A stretch of DNA of 26,476 nucleotides from Candidatus Moranbacteria bacterium UBA4824 (lineage in GTDB: Bacteria > Patescibacteriota > Minisyncoccia > Moranbacterales > UBA2206), in assembly GCA_002400405.1 (NCBI GenBank), contig DHFM01000028.1:1-26476 (forward strand). Direction: 5' to 3'. Under the pieces are notes generated by a model. It was not told the origin of the DNA and searched no databases. It saw nothing but the letters and a program-made list of their open reading frames with translations. The translations under genes and the position numbers were made by a program. Shown here piece by piece: positions 14,321 to 22,322 of this stretch (its first letter is position 1; the number at the start of each line of letters is the position of its first letter).

Positions 14321-16912
14321 TTATAGCGTTTGCAAATTTTCAAGTAACTCTTTTTGGGATTTTAATTTCTCCTTGTATTCGCTAAGTTTAATTTTATTAT
14401 TTTCCACAATTTCTTTTGGCGCGCTGGCGAGGAAATTTTTGTTGGCGAGAAGAGCGCTGTTTTTGGCAATCAAATTTTCCAAATTGGCAATTTCTTTGTC
14501 AAAATTTTTCTTTTCTTTTTCCACATCAATCAACTCCGCAATATCCAAAATTATTCTAATATTCTTTTCAGAGACATTAATCCCCTGTTTTATTTTTTCG
14601 CCAAATTTAACCCGCCCCAATTTTTCAATTATTTCTTGATTTTTCAGCTTTTGCGAAGATGCGCTTATAATTTCACTTGGCGCAATGCGATAACTCGAGC
14701 GAATATTTCGAATCTTAACAATTATTTCTTGCAAATTTTGAAATTCTTTCTCCGCCTTTTTATCAATTAGTTTTTTGTCAGCCACCGGCCATTTCTGAAC
14801 CATCAGCATTTTTGCTTTTCTATTCGCATCGCCATATATTTTCTCTGTCACAAACGGCATAAATGGATGCCAAAGTTTTAATATTTTTTCCAAAACATAT
14901 CCCAAAACTTTATCATTTTTTTCGAGCTTGTGAATTTCAAGATACCAATTGGCCAAATCGTCCCAGGTAAATTTAATAAGAATATTTTCCGCCATGGCGA
15001 TGTTTTTACTCTCCAGCATTCTTGATGCTTCCAAAATCGCTTGATTAACTCGAGAAACAATCCATTGATCCGCCAAACTTTTCACATCATGCCCAGAAAT
15101 TTTTTCTATTAATTTAAAATTATCACTTGAGCTAAAACTATAGCGATAAATATTCCAAAGCTTCGTTACGAAATTTCGATATTTTTCTATTTTTTCTTCA
15201 TATACTCGAATGTCCAGTCCTGGTGTTGTATCAGTAATAAGAATCATACGAAGCGCATCCGCTCCATATTTTTCAATCATCTGCAATGGATCAACTCCGT
15301 TGCCTTTTGATTTTGACATTTTCAAACCATCCTTATCTCGAACAAGACCAGTAAAAAACAAATTCTTAAAAGGCACCTTGCCAGTTCGATAGAGTCCCAA
15401 CATAATCATCTTAGACGCCCAGAAAAAAAGTAAATCGCGCCCAGTAACCATCATCTCAGTTGAATAAAAGTTTTTATAATCCTTTTCCTTAGGATAGCCC
15501 AGTGTAGTGTATGGCCACTGACCAGAAGAAAACCAAGTGTCAAAAGTATCCGGATCTTGTGTTAATTTTTCTCCTTTGCATTTGGGACATTTTTTTGGCT
15601 TCTCAATGGAAACGATATAATTTTCCTCACCGCACTTTTCACAATACCAAACTGGAATTTGCGGTCCCCACCAGATTTGACGCGAGATACACCAATCATG
15701 AAGATTTGAAAACCATTGCTCCATTATTTTTCCGAAATTTTTGGGATAAATTTCAATTTTTCCCGCTTTGATCGCTTTCAAAGATTCTTTTTTCAAGGAA
15801 TATTTTTTCGCGTCTACATTTACAAACCATTGTTTGGAAATCAAAGGTTCAATCGTTTCTTTGCAACGCTCGCAAATTGATTTATTTATTTCATTTTCTT
15901 CAATTTTTTCAACTAAATCAAGCTCAGCTAAGTCTCTCAAAATATTTTCTCGCGCTTCATCAATTTTTTGTCCCGCATATTTTCCACCCAATTTTGTAAT
16001 TTCAGCTTTTTCATTGATTACTTGAATTTCCGGCAGTTTATGCTCTTTACCAATTTGCCAGTCTAGTGGATCATGCGCCGGTGTAATCTTCACTGCACCT
16101 GTGCCAAAATCCATTTCAATTTTTCTATCAAAAATTATTGGAATTTCTCTGTTTTGCAAAGGCAAAATCGCAATCTTTCCAGCCAAACTTGCATAACGCT
16201 TGTCTTTTGGATTAACTGCTACTGCCGTATCGCCCAGCATTGTTTCTGGACGCGTTGTGGCGACTGTGATGAATTTCTTGGAATCTTTCAATGGATATTT
16301 TATATAGTATAATTTTCCAGCGGTTTTTTTGTGAAGTACTTCCACATCAGAAAGAGCAGTGGCACATCTTGGACACCAATTTATTATTCTTTCTCCGCGA
16401 TAAATCATGCCGTCCTTTTCCATTTTGACAAAAGTCTCAAGCGCTTTAGAAAGCACTTCCGGATCAAGCGTAAATTTTTCCCGCGACCAATCAGCGCTAA
16501 TACCGATTTTCTTTTCTTGAGCGCGCATATAATTTGATCGGTCAATACAAAAATCATAAATTTCTTTGTAAAATTTTTCCCGACCTAAATCGTATCGGGA
16601 AATCCCCCGCTCCGCTTTGATTTTTTTTTCGTACACCACCTGCGACTGAATTCCCGCATGATCCTTTCCAGGATAGAGCAAAACTTTCTCGCCTTTCATG
16701 CGGTGATATCGCCCAAAAATATCCATCACGGTATAACCCGAAGCATGCCCCAAATGAAGTTCACCATTAGCATTTGGCGGAGGCAAAATATTGCAATATT
16801 TTTTCTTAGACTTTATTCTGTCCGGATTAAAAAATCCACTCCCCTCCCAGAGCTTATATATCTCATCCTCATATTTATTCGCTTCGTATGTTTTTGGAAT
16901 TTCTTTAATCAT
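14321..16912 (-). CDS. valS: Valyl-tRNA synthetase
   Basis: Class I synthetase with editing domain. The 863-residue product has HLGH at 53-56 (PPPNANGELHLGH). The editing domain follows, with KFITVATTRPETMLGDTAV and TPAHDPLDW. Then come LISKQWFVNVDAK, DTFDTWFSSGQWPYTTLGYP and the KMSKS loop (DGLKMSKSKGNG) near residue 540. Four CxxC pairs (CPRC, CERC, CEKC, CPKC) mark zinc-binding segments. The C-terminus (about 795-860) is a coiled coil, the ValRS tRNA arm. It starts 4 nt after pheT ends, so the operon is pheS - small membrane protein - pheT - valS. It is uninterrupted by the palindromes seen in pheT. Confidence 0.97.
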   Translation of the reverse strand: MIKEIPKTYEANKYEDEIYKLWEGSGFFNPDRIKSKKKYCNILPPPNANGELHLGHASGYTVMDIFGRYHRMKGEKVLLYPGKDHAGIQSQVVYEKKIKAERGISRYDLGREKFYKEIYDFCIDRSNYMRAQEKKIGISADWSREKFTLDPEVLSKALETFVKMEKDGMIYRGERIINWCPRCATALSDVEVLHKKTAGKLYYIKYPLKDSKKFITVATTRPETMLGDTAVAVNPKDKRYASLAGKIAILPLQNREIPIIFDRKIEMDFGTGAVKITPAHDPLDWQIGKEHKLPEIQVINEKAEITKLGGKYAGQKIDEARENILRDLAELDLVEKIEENEINKSICERCKETIEPLISKQWFVNVDAKKYSLKKESLKAIKAGKIEIYPKNFGKIMEQWFSNLHDWCISRQIWWGPQIPVWYCEKCGEENYIVSIEKPKKCPKCKGEKLTQDPDTFDTWFSSGQWPYTTLGYPKEKDYKNFYSTEMMVTGRDLLFFWASKMIMLGLYRTGKVPFKNLFFTGLVRDKDGLKMSKSKGNGVDPLQMIEKYGADALRMILITDTTPGLDIRVYEEKIEKYRNFVTKLWNIYRYSFSSSDNFKLIEKISGHDVKSLADQWIVSRVNQAILEASRMLESKNIAMAENILIKFTWDDLANWYLEIHKLEKNDKVLGYVLEKILKLWHPFMPFVTEKIYGDANRKAKMLMVQKWPVADKKLIDKKAEKEFQNLQEIIVKIRNIRSSYRIAPSEIISASSQKLKNQEIIEKLGRVKFGEKIKQGINVSEKNIRIILDIAELIDVEKEKKNFDKEIANLENLIAKNSALLANKNFLASAPKEIVENNKIKLSEYKEKLKSQKELLENLQTL

Positions 16913-16916
16913 TTTT

Positions 16917-19463
16917 TTATTTTCTAATCTCCAGCCCCAATTCTTTTTCCAATCCTACAACGATTTTTCCCATCACTTCATCCACTTCAACATTTTCTAG
17001 TGTTCGCTCGGACGCGCCAAATTCGATATGATAGGCAAAACTCGTTACTCCGTCTTTGAAAAAAACATCGAACATTTCGACATTCAAGACTAAATTTCCG
17101 CCGATTTTTTTGATCAGTTTTTGAATTTCAATGGCTTTAGTTTCGCTTTTGGCGAGCATGGAAATGTCGCGGGTAATAGTTGGAAATTTTTGCAGGGTTT
17201 TATAGACAATTTCTTTTTGGGAAATTTTGAGTAATTTTTGGGTGTCCAATTCGCAAACTGCCACTCTTTTTCCAATCTTATATTTTCCCAAAACTATTGG
17301 GTTAATTTCCCCTATCATTCCTATTTTTTCACCGTCTATCAAAATTTCCGCACTTCTAGTTAAATGCCAAGTTGCAGGAAATGGAGGCTCAACCTCCATT
17401 ATGGAGGTTGAGCCTCCATTTTCGTCCACACCAATCTTTTCTAACAAACTTTCTACCGCACCTTTCAAACTATAAAAAGTTTCGGCATCCTTGTCCTTTT
17501 CAAGAACTTGCGACATCACTAACATTCTTTTTTCCGTTGTCATTCCGGACTCGATCCGGAATCCAGATCCTGAAACAAGTTCAGGATGACAAAGGTATAC
17601 CTTACCAATTTCAAAAATATTCAAACTTTCAAAATTCTTGAGATTAGTTTTAATGTTTTTTAAAATATTCGGGACAAAACTGACTCGAACATATTTTTGA
17701 TCTGGATTCATCGGACTGGAAAGTTCAAAATGCTTTACCCCGTGGACTACCGCCTTTGGCGGTTGTTGCGAAGCAACATAGTCCATGGGGTGAACCCCGT
17801 CCAAGGCACAATTCTTGGCGTCTATTTCGGAATAGAAAGAATAGTTATACATTTCGTCATAACCCATTCCGACTGCAATTTCTCCCAGCTTTCTTTCAAA
17901 AGACAAAATTTCATTTATCTTAGCTGGAATGACAGGCTCAGTCAGTGGACGCGGTTCGATTTTTTCATATCCCCAAATGCGTCCAATTTCTTCAATTAAA
18001 TCTTCTTGCGTACGGATATCTAATCTATATGTCGGAATTTCACACACCACTATATGTAGGCGAATAGTAGTGCTAATGCCTAAATTGTTTAGTATTTTTA
18101 TAGTTTCTTTTTGTGGAACATTTTCACCTAATAAATTGTTGACATAATTTAAATCCAATTTTATTTTCCAAGATTTGATTTTATTTGGGTAGACATCCAC
18201 AACTCCCTCCAATTTTGCGCCGGCCGTGTGTTCCAAAATTTCCACAATCCTGACAATAGCTTTCTCGGCTAAATTTGGATCAATATCTTTTTCAAAACGA
18301 TCAGACGATTCGGTTTTTACTCCCAATCGTGTTCTTGATCGCCTAATATTAACGGCATTGAAATTAGCTGCTTCTAGGATTATAGTTTTGGTATTTTCGT
18401 TTATTCCTGAATCTTTTCCCCCCATAATTCCAGCCAACGCCAACGGTGTTTCGCCATTAGTGATGAGCAAATCATTTTCCGATAATTTTAATTTAGTTTC
18501 ATCTAAGAGCTCCATCTCTTCATTCTTTTTGGCTTTTCTTACTACTATTTGAACTTTGGATTTTTGATTTTGAGATTTATTTGGAAATTGGAAATTGGAA
18601 ATTGGAAATTCGCTTTTGATTTTATCAAAATCAAAAGCGTGCATTGGTTGCCCAAGCTCTAACATTACATAATTAGTTGCATCAACTACATTATTAATCG
18701 GACGAATTCCAGAAGCTTCCAAGCGTTGCTTCATCCAGCTTGGCGAATCCTTAATTTCCACATTTTCCATTACTGCGCCGATATAGCGAGAACACAATTC
18801 CTTATCCTCGATCCGCACTCGTAGAGACGCAAAATTTTGCGTCTTTACACGAGGCAATTTCAATCCATCAAAATCATATTCGAACTTTCGGTTTTCCAGC
18901 ACTGAAATTTCTCGCGCCACACCAACATGACTCATGGCGTCATGAGCGCGATCCGGCAAAACCTTGATTTCAAAAATTGTATCATCTTCTACGCCTAAAT
19001 ATTTTTTAGCCGGCGCACCGATTTTAGCTTTGGAATCTAGAATAAAAATTCCACTATGATCGATTCCGAGTCCCAGTTCATCCAGCGCGCAAAGCATGCC
19101 AAAAGATTTCTCTCCACGAATTTCGGCTTCTTTGATTTCAATTCCATTTGGCAATTTTGATCCAACCAAAGCTACTGGGACTTTTTGTCCAACTTCAATA
19201 TTAGGCGCACCGCAAACGATTTGTAATTTCTCTGTGTGTAGAGACGCGATTAATCGCGTCTCTACGACTGCAATTTGTAACTTGTCCGCATTAGGATGTT
19301 TTTTGATTTCCAAAATATTCCCCACCACCACTCCATCAAAATTCCATTTTTTCTCCTCCATCCCCTCAATCTCCAATGAATGCATCGTCAAAAGCTCTCT
19401 CACTTTTTCTGGAGATAGTTTTGTGTCTGATAATTCTTTTAGCCAAGAATATGAATATTTCAT
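16917..19463 (-). CDS. pheT: Phenylalanyl-tRNA synthetase beta subunit
   Basis: PheT pairs with PheS in an alpha2beta2 enzyme; beta binds tRNA and edits. Seen in order: the N-terminal segment YSWLKELSD; the EMAP/OB tRNA-binding domain (HPNADKLQIA, then LQIVCGAPNIEVGQKVPVAL); the B3/B4 region with INNVVDATNYVMLELGQP and MHAFDFD; B5 (DLIEEIGRIWGYEKI); the catalytic-like core; and the C-terminal anticodon-binding-type domain (FPTITRDISMLAK to the end). At 848 residues it is longer than typical (E. coli 795). The surplus is explained by at least six in-frame, palindrome-encoded or tandem-repeat-encoded inserts. The start overlaps the stop of the upstream small gene (ATGA), implying translational coupling. 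Confidence 0.97.
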   Translation of the reverse strand: MKYSYSWLKELSDTKLSPEKVRELLTMHSLEIEGMEEKKWNFDGVVVGNILEIKKHPNADKLQIAVVETRLIASLHTEKLQIVCGAPNIEVGQKVPVALVGSKLPNGIEIKEAEIRGEKSFGMLCALDELGLGIDHSGIFILDSKAKIGAPAKKYLGVEDDTIFEIKVLPDRAHDAMSHVGVAREISVLENRKFEYDFDGLKLPRVKTQNFASLRVRIEDKELCSRYIGAVMENVEIKDSPSWMKQRLEASGIRPINNVVDATNYVMLELGQPMHAFDFDKIKSEFPISNFQFPNKSQNQKSKVQIVVRKAKKNEEMELLDETKLKLSENDLLITNGETPLALAGIMGGKDSGINENTKTIILEAANFNAVNIRRSRTRLGVKTESSDRFEKDIDPNLAEKAIVRIVEILEHTAGAKLEGVVDVYPNKIKSWKIKLDLNYVNNLLGENVPQKETIKILNNLGISTTIRLHIVVCEIPTYRLDIRTQEDLIEEIGRIWGYEKIEPRPLTEPVIPAKINEILSFERKLGEIAVGMGYDEMYNYSFYSEIDAKNCALDGVHPMDYVASQQPPKAVVHGVKHFELSSPMNPDQKYVRVSFVPNILKNIKTNLKNFESLNIFEIGKVYLCHPELVSGSGFRIESGMTTEKRMLVMSQVLEKDKDAETFYSLKGAVESLLEKIGVDENGGSTSIMEVEPPFPATWHLTRSAEILIDGEKIGMIGEINPIVLGKYKIGKRVAVCELDTQKLLKISQKEIVYKTLQKFPTITRDISMLAKSETKAIEIQKLIKKIGGNLVLNVEMFDVFFKDGVTSFAYHIEFGASERTLENVEVDEVMGKIVVGLEKELGLEIRK
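17379..17421. repeat. Perfect palindrome inside pheT, in frame
   Basis: Two 21-bp arms (17379-17399 and 17401-17421) of the GGAGGCTCAACCTCCAT type pair perfectly around one base. It encodes PheT residues 681-695, NGGSTSIMEVEPPFP, a Gly/Ser/Pro-rich stretch lying before the WHLTRSAEI segment of the core and not typical of the family. Confidence 0.95.
17538..17591. repeat. Palindromic element inside pheT, in frame (HPELVSGS type)
   Basis: Ends TGTCAT and ATGACA enclose two hairpins, TTCCGGActcgaTCCGGAA and TCCTGAAacaagTTCAGGA. It encodes HPELVSGSGFRIESGMT at residues 625-642. A clear relative lies in reverse orientation at 13809-13865 outside genes. Confidence 0.95.
17737..17800. repeat. Branched palindromic element inside pheT, in frame
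   Basis: Outer arms ACCCCGTGGACTA and TAGTCCATGGGGT (12 of 13 paired) enclose CCGCCtttGGCGG and a GTTG/CAAC hairpin; a further GGGG/CCCC hairpin follows. Encodes about residues 555-576 of PheT, DGVHPMDYVASQQPPKAVVH, absent from ordinary PheT between the AKNCAL and HFELSSPM segments. Confidence 0.9.
18581..18610. repeat. Four tandem 7-mers inside pheT, in frame
   Basis: TTGGAAA occurs four times in a row followed by TT. With the adjacent TTTGGATTTTTGATTTTGAG it encodes about residues 285-305 (FPISNFQFPN, then KSQNQKSKVQ). This insert separates MHAFDFDKIK from IVVRKAKK, which are normally adjacent. Only four copies, no spacers, so not CRISPR. Each 21 nt equals three copies, so the frame is preserved in that step. 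Confidence 0.9.
18611..18639. repeat. 13-bp arm palindrome at the HAFDFD motif of pheT
   Basis: CGCTTTTGATTTT and AAAATCAAAAGCG pair perfectly around ATC. It covers the conserved AFDFDKIKS codons and adjoins the TTGGAAA array, so it may be partly native sequence and partly insert. Confidence 0.7.
18818..18853. repeat. GTAGAGACGC palindrome inside pheT, second copy
   Basis: GTAGAGACGCAAAA / TTTTGCGTCTTTAC (18821-18848, one mismatched pair), extended by CTCG and CGAG outside. Encodes VKTQNFASLR at residues 206-215. Same outer word as the element at 19238-19265 with a different core. Confidence 0.9.
19238..19265. repeat. GTAGAGACGC palindrome inside pheT, first copy
   Basis: A perfect 28-bp palindrome of the form GTAGAGACGCGATT plus its complement. 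Encodes VETRLIASLH at residues 67-76, in a loop of the OB-fold tRNA-binding domain just before KLQIVCGAPN. Confidence 0.95.
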
Positions 19464-19687
19464 TTTTTCTGCTTAAAATAATATGTTATAAAAATAATCA
19501 ATAAACTAAATAAGAAAAATAAAAAGCTGCCGATACTATAGCCCGCCGAGCATGGCGCAGAATTAAGAGGGTTTTGTTTGCATGGAAAAAAAACATTTAT
19601 CAAAATCCCTACCAGTCCAGAATTAATTTCTATAATCACAAAAATAATAAAGGCAATTATAGCACCTATCGGGAAATATTTACTCAT
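19460..19687 (-). CDS. Small two-helix membrane protein between pheS and pheT
   Basis: A 75-residue product with two hydrophobic segments. Residues 6-34 include IGAIIAFIIFVIIE, and residues 52-71 read GSFLFFLFSLLIIFITYYF, followed by a KQKK tail. The loop between them has two cysteines in PCKQNPLNSAPCSAG. No family is recognised. It starts 11 nt after pheS and its TGA overlaps the pheT ATG by four bases, so it is translated within the synthetase operon. The overlap and open frame support a real gene. The two cysteines could form a disulfide if the loop is outside the cell. Confidence 0.7.
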   Translation of the reverse strand: MSKYFPIGAIIAFIIFVIIEINSGLVGILINVFFPCKQNPLNSAPCSAGYSIGSFLFFLFSLLIIFITYYFKQKK

Positions 19688-19698
19688 GTTTTTTATTA

Positions 19699-20763
19699 TT
19701 AAAATTGTTTAATAAATCTCAGGTCTCCCGAATGAAACAATCTCACATCATCAATCTTATATTTCATCATCGCTAATCTTTCCAAGCCAAATCCCCACGC
19801 AAAGCCTTGGTATTTATTTCTCGGATACCCCGCCGAAACAAAAACATTCTGATTGACCATTCCGGCGCCACCAATTTCCAGCCAACCTCCACCTTTGCAA
19901 GCTCGACAACCTTTTCCACCACAAACTGTGCAAGAGATATCAAATTCAAAACCTGGCTCAACAAAAGGAAAATAGCTCGGGCGAAGTCGCACAGTCACAT
20001 CTTGCTTAAAAAAAGCTGAGAAAAATTCTTGAGCGGTAAATTTCAAATTTCCCACATTCACATTTTCTCCAGCAATCAAAGCCTCAAATTGGTAGAAGGT
20101 GTGATCATGCGTGGTGTCAGTAGCTTCTCGACGATAGCATTTTCCGGGGACAATAATTCGAAGTGGCGGTTTATTTTTCTCCATATACCTCGCTTGTACT
20201 GCTGAAGTCTGACTTCGCATAGACAATTTTTCTTCACCATCTTTCGCATCAAGAAAAAAAGTGTCTTGCATATCGCGCGCTGGATGATCTTTTGGAATGT
20301 TAAGCGCATCAAAGTTATACCAACCAGTTTCCACTTCCGGACCATCAGCAATTTCATATCCCATAGAAACAAAAATATCTTCAATGTCACGACGCACCAG
20401 CGAAATAGGATTGAAGTGTCCCGCGCTTTTTTTCTTTCCGGGAATTGTCACATCAATTTTTTCTTTTTCAGCATCAAAAGAATTTTCGGAAATTTCCTGC
20501 CGTTTATTTTTGATAATTTCCCAAATCTGATTTTTAGTATTATTGGCCAATTCTCCAATCTGTTTTTTCTCCTCCGGACTCAAATCCTTGAGACTTTTCA
20601 AAATTCCGATAAATTCACTTTTTCGGCCAGTGTACTTTTTTTCCAATTCAAAAAGAGCCTCGTCACTCGGCCTTCCGCCCGAGGCGGATCCGCCTTGGGC
20701 GGATATTTTCTCAATTTCCGCCAAAAATTGTTTTTTTAGATTTTCAATTTTTTCCTTAAGCAT
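19699..20763 (-). CDS. pheS: Phenylalanyl-tRNA synthetase alpha subunit
   Basis: Class II catalytic alpha subunit. After the N-terminal tRNA-binding coiled coil (about 1-95, with KKYTGRKSEFIGILKSLKDL), the catalytic core shows GHFNPISLVRRDIEDIFVSM, FDALNIPKDHPARDMQDTF, RSQTSAVQARYM, CYRREATDTTHDHTFYQFEA and FGLERLAMMKYKIDDVR. A cysteine-rich stretch CTVCGGKGCRACKGGG is typical of the family. The 354-residue length is near normal (E. coli 327). The excess includes a palindrome-encoded insert SAQGGSASGGR at about 21-31. The promoter candidate at 20770-20798 would place the transcript start at the ATG itself. Confidence 0.97.
   Translation of the reverse strand: MLKEKIENLKKQFLAEIEKISAQGGSASGGRPSDEALFELEKKYTGRKSEFIGILKSLKDLSPEEKKQIGELANNTKNQIWEIIKNKRQEISENSFDAEKEKIDVTIPGKKKSAGHFNPISLVRRDIEDIFVSMGYEIADGPEVETGWYNFDALNIPKDHPARDMQDTFFLDAKDGEEKLSMRSQTSAVQARYMEKNKPPLRIIVPGKCYRREATDTTHDHTFYQFEALIAGENVNVGNLKFTAQEFFSAFFKQDVTVRLRPSYFPFVEPGFEFDISCTVCGGKGCRACKGGGWLEIGGAGMVNQNVFVSAGYPRNKYQGFAWGFGLERLAMMKYKIDDVRLFHSGDLRFIKQF
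20674..20703. repeat. 30-bp palindrome inside pheS, in frame
   Basis: TCCGCCCGAGGCGGA and TCCGCCTTGGGCGGA are complementary with one mismatch. Encodes SAQGGSASGG, residues 21-30, in the turn of the N-terminal coiled coil. Its GC-rich content differs sharply from the surrounding AT-rich gene. Confidence 0.95.
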
Positions 20764-20769
20764 AGTATT

Positions 20770-20798
20770 ATTTTACATTTAAATTTAAAAAAAGTCAA
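20770..20798 (-). promoter_or_regulatory. pheS promoter, possibly leaderless
   Basis: Minus strand: -35 TTGACT (20798-20793), 17 nt, -10 TAAAAT (20775-20770), then only six bases to the ATG. Transcription would begin at or within a base or two of the start codon. Confidence 0.6.
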
Positions 20799-20824
20799 AA
20801 AAACAGCGTCCACAAACACTGCTT

Positions 20825-20942
20825 TGTCATCCTGAGCGAAGTAAAATTACGCTAGTGATTTTACGTAGTCGAAGGATCTACGTAGATTCTTCGACTTCTC
20901 CTTCGACTCGTTGCACTCGCTCAGGGTTCGCTCAGAATGACA
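20825..20942. repeat. Compound palindromic element between pheS and the small SHOCT-like gene
   Basis: It begins TGTCATCCTGAGCGAAGT and ends CTCAGAATGACA. Internally there are GTAAAAT / ATTTTAC, a TCGAAGGATCT / AGATTCTTCGA hairpin and repeated CTTCGACT and CTCG words. This TGTCATCCTGAGCGAAG type of repeat is common between genes in many bacteria. The rest of the 216-nt spacer shows no gene. Confidence 0.8.
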
Positions 20943-20979
20943 ACAGAAAAAGCGTGCTATAAAAAATCCAAGAAAAATT

Positions 20980-21219
20980 CTACATTCCCATCTTCTGCTT
21001 TGCCATACGATATTGTTCTTCGGTGATTTGACCGGAAGCTTTCATTTGCTCCATAGCAGAAAGAAGTTTGTTTCTATTTTCAGGTTTGAAGGCTTCGGCC
21101 ATCAACTTTTGCTGTTCCTGCGGGCTCATTTTGGCAATTTTTTTCATCCACACTTTTTGCATCATATTTACCGCAGTTGAACTAACTTTTGCTTTAGCTT
21201 TTTTTAATGGATTCCACAT
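20980..21219 (-). CDS. Small basic protein with SHOCT-like C-terminus
   Basis: The 79-residue product is rich in Lys and Met and probably all helical. Its C-terminal part, LSAMEQMKASGQITEEQYRM, resembles the short SHOCT domain (leucine/charged helix, GxIT turn, second helix), which occurs at protein ends and probably acts in oligomerisation. No signal or membrane segment. The gene lies 86 nt after secF, with a hairpin spacer between. The function is unknown. Confidence 0.6.
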   Translation of the reverse strand: MWNPLKKAKAKVSSTAVNMMQKVWMKKIAKMSPQEQQKLMAEAFKPENRNKLLSAMEQMKASGQITEEQYRMAKQKMGM

Positions 21220-21236
21220 ACATCATGTAACACGCA

Positions 21237-21305
21237 ACATGAAACATATAACAAAAAATAAAAAAAACATTTTTTATTTCTCAATTCTGTTTCATGTTAT
21301 ATGTT

Positions 21306-21310
<5 letters not shown>
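21237..21310. repeat. Hairpin spacer of ACATGAAACATATAACA words
   Basis: ACATGAAACATATAACA (21237-21253) pairs with TGTTATATGTTTTATG (21295-21310), 15 of 16. Additional ATGTTTTATG / ACATCATGTAACA units extend the arms towards the flanking genes, and a poly-A/T core lies between. It lies between secF and the SHOCT-like gene. Confidence 0.75.
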
Positions 21311-22207
<897 letters not shown>

Positions 22208-22208
<1 letters not shown>

Positions 22209-22322
22209 TTTGAATTTTTAATTTTTGAATTTTTAATTTTGTAAATAAATCTTAAATCCAAATTTTTAAAAATTAGAAATTAGAATTTATTTAAAAATTA
22301 TAAAATTAAAAATTATAAAATT
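22208..22322. repeat. AT-only tandem repeat spacer between secD and secF
   Basis: The left arm has TGAATTTTTAATTT twice (starts 22211 and 22226, period 15). The right arm has AAAAATTATAAAATT twice (22293 and 22308, period 15). The two arrays are partly complementary. The left end reaches the secF start codon and the right end overlaps the secD stop. Confidence 0.75.

Noticed and set aside
16560..16610. CCCGA / TCGGG inverted repeat in valS
   Set aside because: Arms are only five bases and the encoded ISRYDLGREKF stretch is normal for ValRS.
15511..16927. Open frames on the plus strand opposite valS and other genes
   Set aside because: They are frame shadows of well-supported minus-strand genes with no family match or start signals.
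18581..18610. Four direct repeats that could be read as a short CRISPR array
   Set aside because: The units are 7 nt with no spacers and lie in frame inside pheT; no cas genes are present.
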